DNA from: Thermoplasmatales archaeon
GTDB lineage: Archaea; Thermoplasmatota; E2; DHVEG-1
Direction: 5' to 3'
Assembly (NCBI GenBank): GCA_023140035.1
Contig: JAGLML010000005.1
Span: 1 to 21,638, forward strand
Length of the DNA: 21,638 nucleotides
This document shows, piece by piece, positions 13,933 to 21,169 of this stretch. The notes beneath the pieces were generated by a model. It had not been told where the DNA came from and made no database searches. It was given only the letters and a program-made list of their open reading frames with translations. Position 1 is the stretch's first letter; every line of letters begins with the position of its first letter. The position numbers and the translations under genes were made by a program.

Positions 13933-15264
13933 TTAAACACTTCGTCTTCTATTCTCCATGTCAAAGATAAGATCTATAAGTAAAGCTGCAGTCCATGAGA
14001 AATTATCTGTACCTAATCCTTCACTTGTCAATGGATTATAATATTCATAAAAGCCATGCTCCGTTATAAGATCGATAATAGCATTATACAAGTTATTTGC
14101 TTCATTGTTTAGTTGATATCTTAGTAGTCCATAATATAACATCCAGTTAATATTTATCCATATGGGACCTCGCCAGTAATTCAATGGATTGAATTCTTTT
14201 TCTTGGAAGGGTATTGAAGATGCGACAGGATGTTTATGGACGCAATTTTGGGTACAAAAATGTGAATGCCTCATCCAATCAACTATTATTTTTGACTGAT
14301 CTTCTTTTAGGAGTCCAGTATATAGAGAGACTAATGATGCAACTGTTCTTTTTTTGATTCTTTTTTTGGTGATTAAATCATAATCATAAACCAATTTTTG
14401 CTCATCATCCTTCGAACAAAAAAAATCAATATAGTTTTGCTTAGTTTGGTTTAGCCAATCTTCTACTTCTCTTTTATGTTCTCCAATTAAGTCAGCAATC
14501 TCTATCATAGCTTGATTTGCAACATACGCAATTGAACTAAAAACAATATCTTTTATTTTAAAAGGAATATGTTTGTATATTGAATCATCATCATAATTAT
14601 AATTTTTCATGAGATTTACAAGAAATATATATCTATCATATGAATTATTAGAAGGACGTTGCCCAGAGTTTACCTTATGAATGTCTACTCGTTCATACCT
14701 GGGCAGATTTTTTACTTTGATTCTTGCCAAAGCTTCATCCCATCTAATTGAATTATCAAGACCTGATTCCCACGGATGAAAAATAGTTATAAGTCCCGTT
14801 TTTTCCGGATCACGTTTCGTAAATAAATATCGATGGAATGAAAGGATTTTTGGGAATATCTCCGTTAAAAAATTTATTGCCATATTCTTATCATTGGCAT
14901 TTTTATATATCTGCAATGCTGCAATTGCATGGACTGGAGGTTGAGTAATTCCAGAAGTCTCTATCTTAGGAGCAGCCTCTGCCAACTCAGTTTCCCAATA
15001 TTTGGGGCCTGGGAAATAATCATCTTTTGATCTAAATACAATGTGAGGAAGCATTCCATTTTTCCATTGCCCTTCAAACATAGACAACAACTCTTTCTGT
15101 GCATGCTCCTGATTATAACGAGAGTAGCCTATTGAAATAAAAGCAGAGTCCCAGCTCCACTGATGAGGATAAAGTTTAGGGGATGGAACCGTATGAGTGT
15201 CCCTCCAGTTTTTTTCTAAAATTTCTTTAGCATTAGGCAAAAGTTTCTGTTCAACACTTTCCAT
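13933..15264 (-). CDS. GH63-like glycoside hydrolase (mannosyl/glucosylglycerate hydrolase-like)
   Basis: A 443-residue (alpha/alpha)6-barrel type hydrolase without a signal peptide, so cytoplasmic. Recognisable blocks are LYPHQWSWDSAFISIGYSR (31-49), EGQWKNGMLPHIVF (64-77), SGITQPPVHAIA (104-115), HPWESGLDNS (163-172), NYWRGPIWININWMLYYG and EYYNPLTSEGLGTDNFSW near the C-terminus. This set matches prokaryotic GH63 proteins, including hydrolases of the compatible solutes mannosylglycerate and glucosylglycerate; acidic residues Asp39, Glu166 and Asp170 are candidates for the active site. Exact substrate cannot be told from sequence. Being followed directly by a sugar-kinase stub and the glucose-6-phosphate genes favours a glucose-releasing reaction. 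Trehalase-like or oligosaccharide activity are alternatives. Confidence 0.8.
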   Translation of the reverse strand: MESVEQKLLPNAKEILEKNWRDTHTVPSPKLYPHQWSWDSAFISIGYSRYNQEHAQKELLSMFEGQWKNGMLPHIVFRSKDDYFPGPKYWETELAEAAPKIETSGITQPPVHAIAALQIYKNANDKNMAINFLTEIFPKILSFHRYLFTKRDPEKTGLITIFHPWESGLDNSIRWDEALARIKVKNLPRYERVDIHKVNSGQRPSNNSYDRYIFLVNLMKNYNYDDDSIYKHIPFKIKDIVFSSIAYVANQAMIEIADLIGEHKREVEDWLNQTKQNYIDFFCSKDDEQKLVYDYDLITKKRIKKRTVASLVSLYTGLLKEDQSKIIVDWMRHSHFCTQNCVHKHPVASSIPFQEKEFNPLNYWRGPIWININWMLYYGLLRYQLNNEANNLYNAIIDLITEHGFYEYYNPLTSEGLGTDNFSWTAALLIDLIFDMENRRRSV

Positions 15265-15310
15265 ATTTTCCGCTCACAAAGAAATGAGAACTAATAAATT
15301 CTAAATTAAT

Positions 15311-15430
15311 TTATGCAAAACCTTTTACCGCAGCAACACACCCTTCACAGACGTTCTTGACATTACCTTTTATATGGATGTGTTTTATTTTTTCATCTGG
15401 GACTTCCATCCCACAAAGATCACATTTCAT
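15311..15430 (-). CDS. 39-residue zinc-ribbon miniprotein
   Basis: A very short gene supported by a strong ribosome site (GAGGTG, 8 bases before ATG 15430) and a clean pattern of two CxxC knuckles: MKCDLCGMEV (Cys3, Cys6) and NVCEGCVAAV (Cys28, Cys31), with a 21-residue spacer containing two histidines. Four cysteines in this spacing should bind one zinc (or iron) as a minimal ribbon. It has no room for another domain. It lies between another Cys-rich miniprotein (42 bases upstream) and the GH63-like gene (46 bases downstream), all on the minus strand. The function is unknown; small ribbons of this kind can bind nucleic acid or a partner protein. Confidence 0.65.
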   Translation of the reverse strand: MKCDLCGMEVPDEKIKHIHIKGNVKNVCEGCVAAVKGFA

Positions 15431-15472
15431 TAAAATATCACCTCTTACAACTATCTAATTATTCTTGTCTAC

Positions 15473-15586
15473 TTAACAAACCAACATTGATAATGCTCTT
15501 TTACATGTGTTCTTTTTATATTCCTGAAGCTCTTCCATTGTTTCAAAACTCATATTACACATTGGGCAGCTAAATTTCTTTTCTAT
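15473..15586 (-). CDS. 37-residue degenerate C2H2-like zinc-finger miniprotein, probable ATA start
   Basis: The strongest ribosome site in this region, GGGAGGTGA (15591-15599), is followed 4-6 bases later not by ATG but by ATA, in frame with EKKFSCPMCNMSFETMEEL. This has the C2H2 spacing CxxC-x3-F-x5-L, but the first His position is Tyr23 and the closing ligands are replaced by Cys28 and perhaps Cys37. Either translation begins at AUA, a rare but known weak start, or an ATG-to-ATA mutation has begun inactivating the gene. An internal ATG (codon 9) would remove the first Cys. A perfect palindrome at 15606-15619 and a TATA-like box lie directly upstream. Archaeal C2H2-type miniproteins are common; the function is unknown. 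Confidence 0.5.
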   Translation of the reverse strand: MEKKFSCPMCNMSFETMEELQEYKKNTCKRALSMLVC

Positions 15587-15605
15587 TGATTCACCTCCCT
15601 AGATT

Positions 15606-15619
15606 TTAACAATTGTTAA
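15606..15619. promoter_or_regulatory. Palindromic operator, copy 2 (TTAACAATTGTTAA), upstream of the miniprotein cluster
   Basis: A perfect 14-bp palindrome identical to the core of the site at 3305-3320. On the minus strand a TATA-like TTTAAAAAATA (15635-15645) lies upstream and a ribosome site 7 bases downstream, so the palindrome covers the expected transcription start. The arrangement (TATA, palindrome, ribosome site or start) parallels the zincin promoter, which favours a repressor site over chance. Confidence 0.55.
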
Positions 15620-15785
15620 CTATCATCTAGTGAGTATTTTTTAAAGTTTTCATTTTCTCATGTTGGAATCCGTTGTTAGGTATGGTACGTATATCTAGTT
15701 ATAAAACCAATCTTTCTATATAGTCGATTTTGATTTCTCAGTATACAGTCTGATTTCTGGCAGAAAACACCAAAGAGATTCTAGA

Positions 15786-16262
15786 TTACTTTGTAAGTGA
15801 CAACAATTCTCTGCTAAGAAGTCTGATATGGTCCATTTCTTCCCTGATAATTCCATCCAGTTTTTGTTTTCCCATATGACCTGGAACAATGTCTTTCATT
15901 CCTAGATAAAAAACAATAGAGTCTTTTTCAGCGGTAATGGCTGTCTTAAAAACCTCCTTCAATGAAGTGGTATCGATTTCCTTTTCATAAAATACTCGAG
16001 TATCGGCCAGCGCACGAAGGTAATATTCCGCATCGCCTTCAGGGTCAAATGTTGTCATAACTTTTTCATTTTCTGAAAGCTCAGCTCTTAAAGCTTTAAA
16101 CGTCTCTTCGTGTTCGTCTTCCATTTCTGCAAGTTGAATTAAAAGCTTTTTTTTATCCTCGTCAGCAACATTTTCTGCTGCTGTTCTATAAAACTTTGCA
16201 CCGTTTCGTTCGATTTGCTCAGCTATCTCAAAAATTTCATCTGCATTAAAGTCGTAACTCAT
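15786..16262 (-). CDS. Rubrerythrin-like di-iron protein without rubredoxin domain
   Basis: A 158-residue four-helix ferritin-like protein. The two metal half-sites are visible: Glu18 in QIERNGAKFY with ExxH at Glu48-His51 (MEDEHEETF), and Glu112 in AEKDSIVFY with ExxH at Glu142-His145 (EEMDHIRLL). Rubrerythrins use the di-iron site to reduce hydrogen peroxide in anaerobes. The C-terminal rubredoxin domain of classical rubrerythrin is absent; electrons could come from a separate carrier, and this window encodes a rubredoxin domain (on the FTR protein) and a desulforedoxin-like protein. ATG 16262 is chosen because GGGGAT lies just upstream; six more codons are open. A TATA box sits at 16311-16320. 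Confidence 0.87.
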   Translation of the reverse strand: MSYDFNADEIFEIAEQIERNGAKFYRTAAENVADEDKKKLLIQLAEMEDEHEETFKALRAELSENEKVMTTFDPEGDAEYYLRALADTRVFYEKEIDTTSLKEVFKTAITAEKDSIVFYLGMKDIVPGHMGKQKLDGIIREEMDHIRLLSRELLSLTK

Positions 16263-16310
16263 TTTTATATCCCCTTTCAATGGATTAAGTTAGCAGGAAT
16301 AATCTATTTC

Positions 16311-16320
16311 AATATAAGTA
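16311..16320 (-). promoter_or_regulatory. TATA box of the rubrerythrin-like gene
   Basis: TACTTATATT on the minus strand places transcription start near 16287, leaving a leader of about 25 bases that contains the GGGGAT ribosome site for ATG 16262. Confidence 0.45.
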
Positions 16321-16600
16321 TTTTGTAAAAAATTGAAATGTCTGTTTCATTGCTGTACCGAGTTCATTTCTAAATTTTATATGGCCCTGTTTTTGGTTTG
16401 AAAGTTTAGGATTGAAGAGAAATCAACTTAAAATTGGGTCATGTTAAGAATAAAAATCTACCTCAAACTAACCAATTTCTTTATTGAATTTTTTTCTAGC
16501 CAAATCCCCAGCTTGTTTTTGTTTTAAAGCGCATTTTAGCGTCAATTTTCTAGAAGAAAGTAATTTCGGGATAACACACATAAAAACCATCAAAGAAAGC
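16321..16600. other. Intergenic region between divergent rubrerythrin and htpX genes
   Basis: About 380 bases separate the two start codons (16262 and 16644). Apart from the two promoter boxes at its ends and a small inverted repeat, TGAAA/TTTCA (16334-16349), it is AT-rich sequence with no convincing reading frame, tRNA or repeat that I could see. Confidence 0.4.
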
Positions 16601-16608
16601 CTTAAATA
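16601..16608 (+). promoter_or_regulatory. BRE/TATA element of htpX
   Basis: GAAAGC (BRE-like) followed by CTTAAATA predicts a start of transcription near 16630, about 14 bases before the preferred ATG at 16644. Confidence 0.45.
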
Positions 16609-16643
16609 CTACATTTTATACACTAGTTGGAGATTTGAGAGAT

Positions 16644-17630
16644 ATGTGGCTACAACTAAGACTATATCTATTAGTAGGATTGATGTTTGCAATATTGTAT
16701 GGAATTATAGTTGGTATAGGCTATATATTGGGATATTCGGGTTTTACGTTCTATATTTTCATTATTGGATTTGCACTTGTGTTGATACTGATTCAATACG
16801 CAATAGGGCCAAAAACTGTTGAATGGTCTATGCGTATTCGATACGTAAAAGAAAATGAATATCCAAAACTCCATCAAATGGTAGTAGAACTTGCAGATAA
16901 AGCCGAATTACCTAAAACCCCTAGGATAGGAATTTCAAAACTTCAAATCCCGAATGCGTTCGCCTTTGGAAGAACTAGAAGGGGCGCACGAGTTTGTGTG
17001 ACCGAGGGTATTCTCAATCTTTTGAGCGATGAGGAATTAAAAGCTGTTCTGGGTCATGAAATTTCTCACATAAAACACAGAGATGTTGCTGTTATCACAA
17101 TGTTAAGTGCCATCCCTATGATTTGTTATATACTCTATATTTCATTTTTTTGGGGAGGTATGTTTAGTAGGGGACAGCGAAATGGTGGTGCAATGATTGC
17201 TATGGGATTATTGGCACTCGTTGTCTATTTCATTACCAGTCTTCTTGTCATGTATGGCTCTCGAATTAGAGAATATTATGCAGATATTGGTAGTACTGAA
17301 TTAGGTAGCGAACCACATCATTTGGCAACTGCATTGTATAAGCTCTCCCTGGGGAGTGCCAAGATACCTAAAAAAACACTTAAACAAACTGAAGGTATGA
17401 AAGCATTCTTCCTCAACGACCCCTCTAGAGCAATGTATGAGGTTAGAGGACTCAAAGAAATAGATATCGATATGAGTGGTACAATAGATCAGAATGAGTT
17501 GATGATATTTACAACGAAAAAAGTAAAACTGAGTGGAGCAGACAAATTGATGGAGGCCCTAAGTACCCATCCAAACATGGTTAAAAGAATACAACATCTT
17601 GCTCACCTGTCTACGAAATCATACACATAG
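16644..17630 (+). CDS. htpX: HtpX-like membrane zinc metalloprotease (M48B)
   Basis: A 328-residue membrane protease for quality control of membrane proteins. Two N-terminal transmembrane helices (about 7-31 and 34-54) precede the catalytic domain. The zinc site is HEISH (138-142), with the third ligand Glu210 in SRIREYYADIGS; a second pair of hydrophobic segments (about 148-170 and 183-204) lies between them, as in HtpX. Typical upstream motifs IPNAFAFG (102-109) and VCVTEGIL are present. TTG 16635 would add three residues, but the ribosome-like GGAG lies too close to it; ATG 16644 is preferred. It is monocistronic, divergent from rubrerythrin. Confidence 0.92.
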   Translation: MWLQLRLYLLVGLMFAILYGIIVGIGYILGYSGFTFYIFIIGFALVLILIQYAIGPKTVEWSMRIRYVKENEYPKLHQMVVELADKAELPKTPRIGISKLQIPNAFAFGRTRRGARVCVTEGILNLLSDEELKAVLGHEISHIKHRDVAVITMLSAIPMICYILYISFFWGGMFSRGQRNGGAMIAMGLLALVVYFITSLLVMYGSRIREYYADIGSTELGSEPHHLATALYKLSLGSAKIPKKTLKQTEGMKAFFLNDPSRAMYEVRGLKEIDIDMSGTIDQNELMIFTTKKVKLSGADKLMEALSTHPNMVKRIQHLAHLSTKSYT

Positions 17631-17698
17631 ACTGTATCAACCCTAGATTGCATTTTTAGTTTGCCATTTACCATAGTTTATAAAGAAACATGGAAAAG

Positions 17699-17706
17699 TT
17701 TTATAT
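17699..17706 (+). promoter_or_regulatory. TATA box of the secreted M14 peptidase gene
   Basis: AAAAG followed by TTTTATAT predicts transcription start near 17729. AGGGG at 17733-17737 then serves as ribosome site 8 bases before ATG 17746. Confidence 0.45.
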
Positions 17707-17745
17707 TGCCCTGTTGATATTATATTTATAGCAGGGGAAAAAGAT

Positions 17746-20022
17746 ATGAAAAAAAATTTATTGTTATTTATAACCGGCACCGTGTTTTTTACGCTGTTAT
17801 TAACCAATATACCAGTAAGTGCTTATTCGCATGGACTTGAAAATCCACAGAACAATCCTTCAAATGTAGACTTACTTCCAGATCAAATATATGAAAATGC
17901 GATGAGATTGGGTAGCGACTGGTATTATAAACCAAGTAGTTATGCAGAACTTGTAAGTTGGTATGAAGATTTAGAGGATGATTATCCAGATTATATCGAG
18001 GTATTCAAAGCCAATGAACTTTATGATACTGGAACAATTGCTGGTGGATATGATGCATACTATGTTCGAATTACCAACGAATCTCTAGGTTTATTAAAAC
18101 CCGAGGTTCTTTTTCTAGGTCCTCCACATGGTGATGAAGTCGCTGGAACAGTTGGATTATATTGGTTTACTGATTGGCTAATGCGTATGGCCTTTACCAA
18201 TGAGCAACCTGTAGAAGGTTATTCAAAAGAGTGGCTCAGATGGTTGATTGACAATAGGGAAATCTATATTGAAATTGCACATAATCCCTATGGTTTTGAC
18301 CATGGACCACAGCGTTATGACGGTCACGGTTGGGATCTCAATCGAGAAGCAGATTATGACGGTCCTGGTACTCCAACAGGAGGGATTTGGGGGAGTGTCC
18401 CTGGACAAACCCTGGTTAAATTTGTAAATAATCACACTATACGAATAGGGTGTGATTTCCATGCAGGTGTTCGAATGCTTCTATATCCTTGGGCGATGAC
18501 ACATCCCGAAGTAAGTGGAATAAGCCCAGTAACGGGAACAACTTATACACATGCGCCACCAGATTTTTATTTTTATGATGTAGCGATGCTGCGTACTGGT
18601 GATTATATGGGTGATTATGGTGGGAATTTCAACGCAGGAAATGTTGGGCCAATCAGTGATCTTTTATGGTATACAATAAATGGGGGAATAGCGCCATGGG
18701 CATATTCAGCTGATGTTGAGCAAAATCCCGTAGAGGATCCATATGTTGAAGACGAAATATTTGGTAACTATCCTGGAGCAGGCATTTTATGGAGTAGTCC
18801 AGAAATGTCTGAAATAAAGAATGTTGCGGAGTCAACTTTTGGTAATGATACTATTCATCGATATGGTGCAGAAGTAAGACGCTACTGTTTATTACAAACA
18901 GATCTTGTTCAACCCTATGCTCGATGGCTACCTGGTACAGTGGAGAACGATGCCGTAGTTGATTATGGCGCACCTGTTGATTTCAAATGGCAAGTCAACG
19001 GCAGCTTGGTTGTCGACCATACATACTTACAATATAGTACTGATCCAGATCCTATTAATAATCCTGAGTTTACTACGGAAGATTATAATGAACATGAAGG
19101 TGATTATTACGGAGGAACAGGATGGGAAAATGCAGAAAGTGGTCAAACAGAAGGAGTTACGTATTCCGAGACTCTTACAATTGATGCTCCTGGAGACTAC
19201 TATTTTGTCGCAAAGGCCCAAGTTGATCAAGTATATGCTGATGTTCTAAGTCCCGAAACCTATGGAGACGATCCGTATTTAAGGATAATAAAAGAACGAA
19301 CAAATGATAGTTATTACGAGATGATAGATGGAACCGATGGAGAAGAAGAAATCATCGGACAAACCTGGTGGTACAGTCCAATAATTCATGTGACCATAAT
19401 CTCGGAAACCGGGTCACCTGATGCACCAACCATTGATGGTCCTACCTTTGGAAAACCGGATACAGATTACACCTACACATTGGTTTCAACAGATCCTGAA
19501 GGCGAAAATGTTTTCTACTATATTGACTGGGGCGATGGCACCTATGAAGACTGGATTGGCCCCTACACCTCAGGCGAAACCATCGAAGTTACTCACGAAT
19601 GGACTAATCTGGGCGATTATGAAATAAAGGCAAAAGCTAAAGATATAAACGGAGCCAGAGGACTTTGGTCAGAACCATACCCAATGCATATTGGTATGCC
19701 CGCTCTTGATATCGATCCCATCACTGGTGGATTATTAAACGTGGACACAATCATCAAAAACACAGGTGATGCTGAAGCAACCGATGTACAATGGAGAATC
19801 ACCCTAAATGGCGGTTTAATCCTTTTGGGGGGAGAATCCTCTGGTGAAATAGCGTATATTCCCCCAGGTGGAGAAGAAACTATTAACTCAAAATTAATAT
19901 TCGGCTTCGGAAAGACATTAGTATCTGTAATAGTAGAGATGCCAGAAGGCTCAGACACAAGACAACAAAATGGAAACATATTCCTATTCTTTATAAAGAT
20001 CAATCCTGGCGGTGGCGTATAA
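17746..20022 (+). CDS. Secreted M14-family zinc carboxypeptidase with PKD-like and CARDB-like domains
   Basis: A 758-residue extracellular protein. Residues 1-26 form a signal peptide (MKKN, hydrophobic core, VSA|YS). The M14 domain follows: zinc ligands His128 and Glu131 in PPHGDE, Asn199-Arg200 in GWDLNREAD for the substrate carboxylate, and the third ligand His239 in CDFHAG. About 559-650 is a PKD-like domain (DPEGENVFYYIDWGDGTYEDW, then THEWTNLGDYEIKAKAKD). About 655-750 resembles a CARDB/adhesion-like beta domain (VDTIIKNTGDAEATDVQW). The C-terminus (IFLFFIKINPGGGV) has no clear membrane anchor. It probably degrades external peptides. The catalytic Glu of M14 could not be placed with certainty. 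The PKD region is G+C-richer than the catalytic part. Confidence 0.82.
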   Translation: MKKNLLLFITGTVFFTLLLTNIPVSAYSHGLENPQNNPSNVDLLPDQIYENAMRLGSDWYYKPSSYAELVSWYEDLEDDYPDYIEVFKANELYDTGTIAGGYDAYYVRITNESLGLLKPEVLFLGPPHGDEVAGTVGLYWFTDWLMRMAFTNEQPVEGYSKEWLRWLIDNREIYIEIAHNPYGFDHGPQRYDGHGWDLNREADYDGPGTPTGGIWGSVPGQTLVKFVNNHTIRIGCDFHAGVRMLLYPWAMTHPEVSGISPVTGTTYTHAPPDFYFYDVAMLRTGDYMGDYGGNFNAGNVGPISDLLWYTINGGIAPWAYSADVEQNPVEDPYVEDEIFGNYPGAGILWSSPEMSEIKNVAESTFGNDTIHRYGAEVRRYCLLQTDLVQPYARWLPGTVENDAVVDYGAPVDFKWQVNGSLVVDHTYLQYSTDPDPINNPEFTTEDYNEHEGDYYGGTGWENAESGQTEGVTYSETLTIDAPGDYYFVAKAQVDQVYADVLSPETYGDDPYLRIIKERTNDSYYEMIDGTDGEEEIIGQTWWYSPIIHVTIISETGSPDAPTIDGPTFGKPDTDYTYTLVSTDPEGENVFYYIDWGDGTYEDWIGPYTSGETIEVTHEWTNLGDYEIKAKAKDINGARGLWSEPYPMHIGMPALDIDPITGGLLNVDTIIKNTGDAEATDVQWRITLNGGLILLGGESSGEIAYIPPGGEETINSKLIFGFGKTLVSVIVEMPEGSDTRQQNGNIFLFFIKINPGGGV

Positions 20023-20045
20023 TAAATTATTGAAGGAGACTCTTT

Positions 20046-20076
20046 CTCTTTATTTTTCTATTATATTTTTTAAAAT
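20046..20076 (+). terminator. T-rich termination region after the M14 peptidase gene
   Basis: A run of pyrimidine-rich sequence with several T tracts (TTTATTTTTCT and a following T6) begins about 25 bases after the stop codon. Archaeal RNA polymerase commonly ends at such tracts without a hairpin. Confidence 0.35.
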
Positions 20077-20186
20077 CAATGATAGCTTTATTCTAAAGAC
20101 ATCATATTTTTACCAAAAAGCGTCCTAAAAGAATTCAAAAAAAAGATAAGTTAATATTTAGTTTCCTATTGCACTCGTCGGTAAAA

Positions 20187-20879
20187 ATGAAATTTACACT
20201 AGAAAATAAAACCAATATTCTATATGGATTATTTGTAGGTTCGTTAATTACTGCAAATTTGATTGGTTTGAAGGTAGCTAGTTTTGGTATATTCGAAGCG
20301 AGTGTTGGGATTCTTTTGTTTCCGATATTGTTTCTTATAACAGACATAATTGAAGAAGTTTATGGCAAAGAGAAGACAAAGGAGTTAGTTTTTGTTGGTA
20401 TGATCGCTCTTATTGTAGTTTTAATTGTAACTGTGATAGCTGTTCTAATGCCGTTTGCAGAGAGAAGTATGGTTAAAGAAGAATATACAACTATTTTTGG
20501 GACGACCATAAGAATTTTTGTCGCAAGTATTATTGCTTTTCTTGTTGCACAGTTTCATGATATTTGGGCATTCAATTTTTGGAAGCAAAAAACCAAAGGA
20601 AAATATCTATGGTTGCGAAACAATTTGAGCACCATAGTTAGTACGTTTATTGATACGACTTTGTTTATGTTTATCGCTTTTTATGGTATAACTAGGACAT
20701 CCTTTTTTGATATAGCGAATTCCAAGTTTACTCCAGAGTATGTTTTTATGCTTATAATCCCATATTGGTTAGTCAAAGTTTTATTTGCCCTTTTTGACAC
20801 ACCATTCTGCTATTTAGGTGTTAGATGGTTGAAAGGCTCTGGAAAAAACAAAAAACATGTGAGATCAAAGCCCAATTAA
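20187..20879 (+). CDS. Queuosine/archaeosine precursor transporter (YhhQ/DUF165 family)
   Basis: A 230-residue protein with about six transmembrane segments. Family blocks are FPILFLITDIIEEVYGKEKTKELV, an FGTTIRIFVASIIAFLVAQFHDIWAFNFWK stretch, and GKYLWLRNNLSTIVSTFIDTTLFMFIAFYG, which together mark the YhhQ/VUT family. E. coli YhhQ imports the deazapurines preQ0 and preQ1; in archaea preQ0 is the precursor of archaeosine in tRNA, so salvage of preQ0 is the likely role here. No tgt or other queuosine gene is in the window. TTG 20169 would add six residues, but a TATA-like TTAATATTTA around 20151-20160 predicts transcription from about 20180, so ATG 20187 is chosen. Confidence 0.88.
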   Translation: MKFTLENKTNILYGLFVGSLITANLIGLKVASFGIFEASVGILLFPILFLITDIIEEVYGKEKTKELVFVGMIALIVVLIVTVIAVLMPFAERSMVKEEYTTIFGTTIRIFVASIIAFLVAQFHDIWAFNFWKQKTKGKYLWLRNNLSTIVSTFIDTTLFMFIAFYGITRTSFFDIANSKFTPEYVFMLIIPYWLVKVLFALFDTPFCYLGVRWLKGSGKNKKHVRSKPN

Positions 20880-20952
20880 TAATTTAATATACATTTTTGA
20901 AATTTATTTATAAATATTTTAAAATAAAATAGGTAACAGTTGTACAACAAGG

Positions 20953-20960
20953 CTTTATAA
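20953..20960 (+). promoter_or_regulatory. TATA box of a probably leaderless small gene
   Basis: CTTTATAA is centred 26 bases before ATG 20983, which would put transcription start at the start codon itself. A 10-bp palindrome, GTTGTACAAC (20939-20948), ends 4 bases upstream of the box and could be a regulator site. Confidence 0.5.
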
Positions 20961-20982
20961 GCAGAAAATCAACATCCAACAT

Positions 20983-21123
20983 ATGCGAGTAATTGGATTG
21001 TTGTCAAGCGAAGAAGAAGCAAACGAAATAAAATTTATTGCTAAGGTTTGCACAATTAACGACAGAATCCGTTTTATTGTACATTTGGATAAACTTAAGA
21101 AAATGGTAGAAGAAAAACGCTAA
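20983..21123 (+). CDS. 46-residue hypothetical protein, likely leaderless
   Basis: A small frame starting MRVIGLLSSEEEANEIKFIAK and ending KKMVEEKR. It is supported by the well-placed TATA box at 20953-20960 and an open, charged composition; no ribosome site is present, as expected for a leaderless message. One Cys (23), no membrane segment and no motif that I recognise. It lies 46 bases before dtdA on the same strand and could be co-transcribed. It may be a small regulatory or nucleic-acid-associated protein, but nothing in the sequence says which. Confidence 0.5.
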   Translation: MRVIGLLSSEEEANEIKFIAKVCTINDRIRFIVHLDKLKKMVEEKR

Positions 21124-21169
21124 TTTTGTAGTAAATTAAAAAAACATAGCTTTTGTTTCAAACAATTAT

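Noticed and set aside
13698..13970. Plus-strand 90-codon frame between LOG and the hydrolase
   Set aside because: The minus strand of the same stretch encodes the ROK kinase motif, which explains the openness.
19617..20003. Minus-strand 128-codon frame inside the M14 peptidase gene
   Set aside because: It is the antisense of the PKD/CARDB-coding part; no ribosome site or motif.
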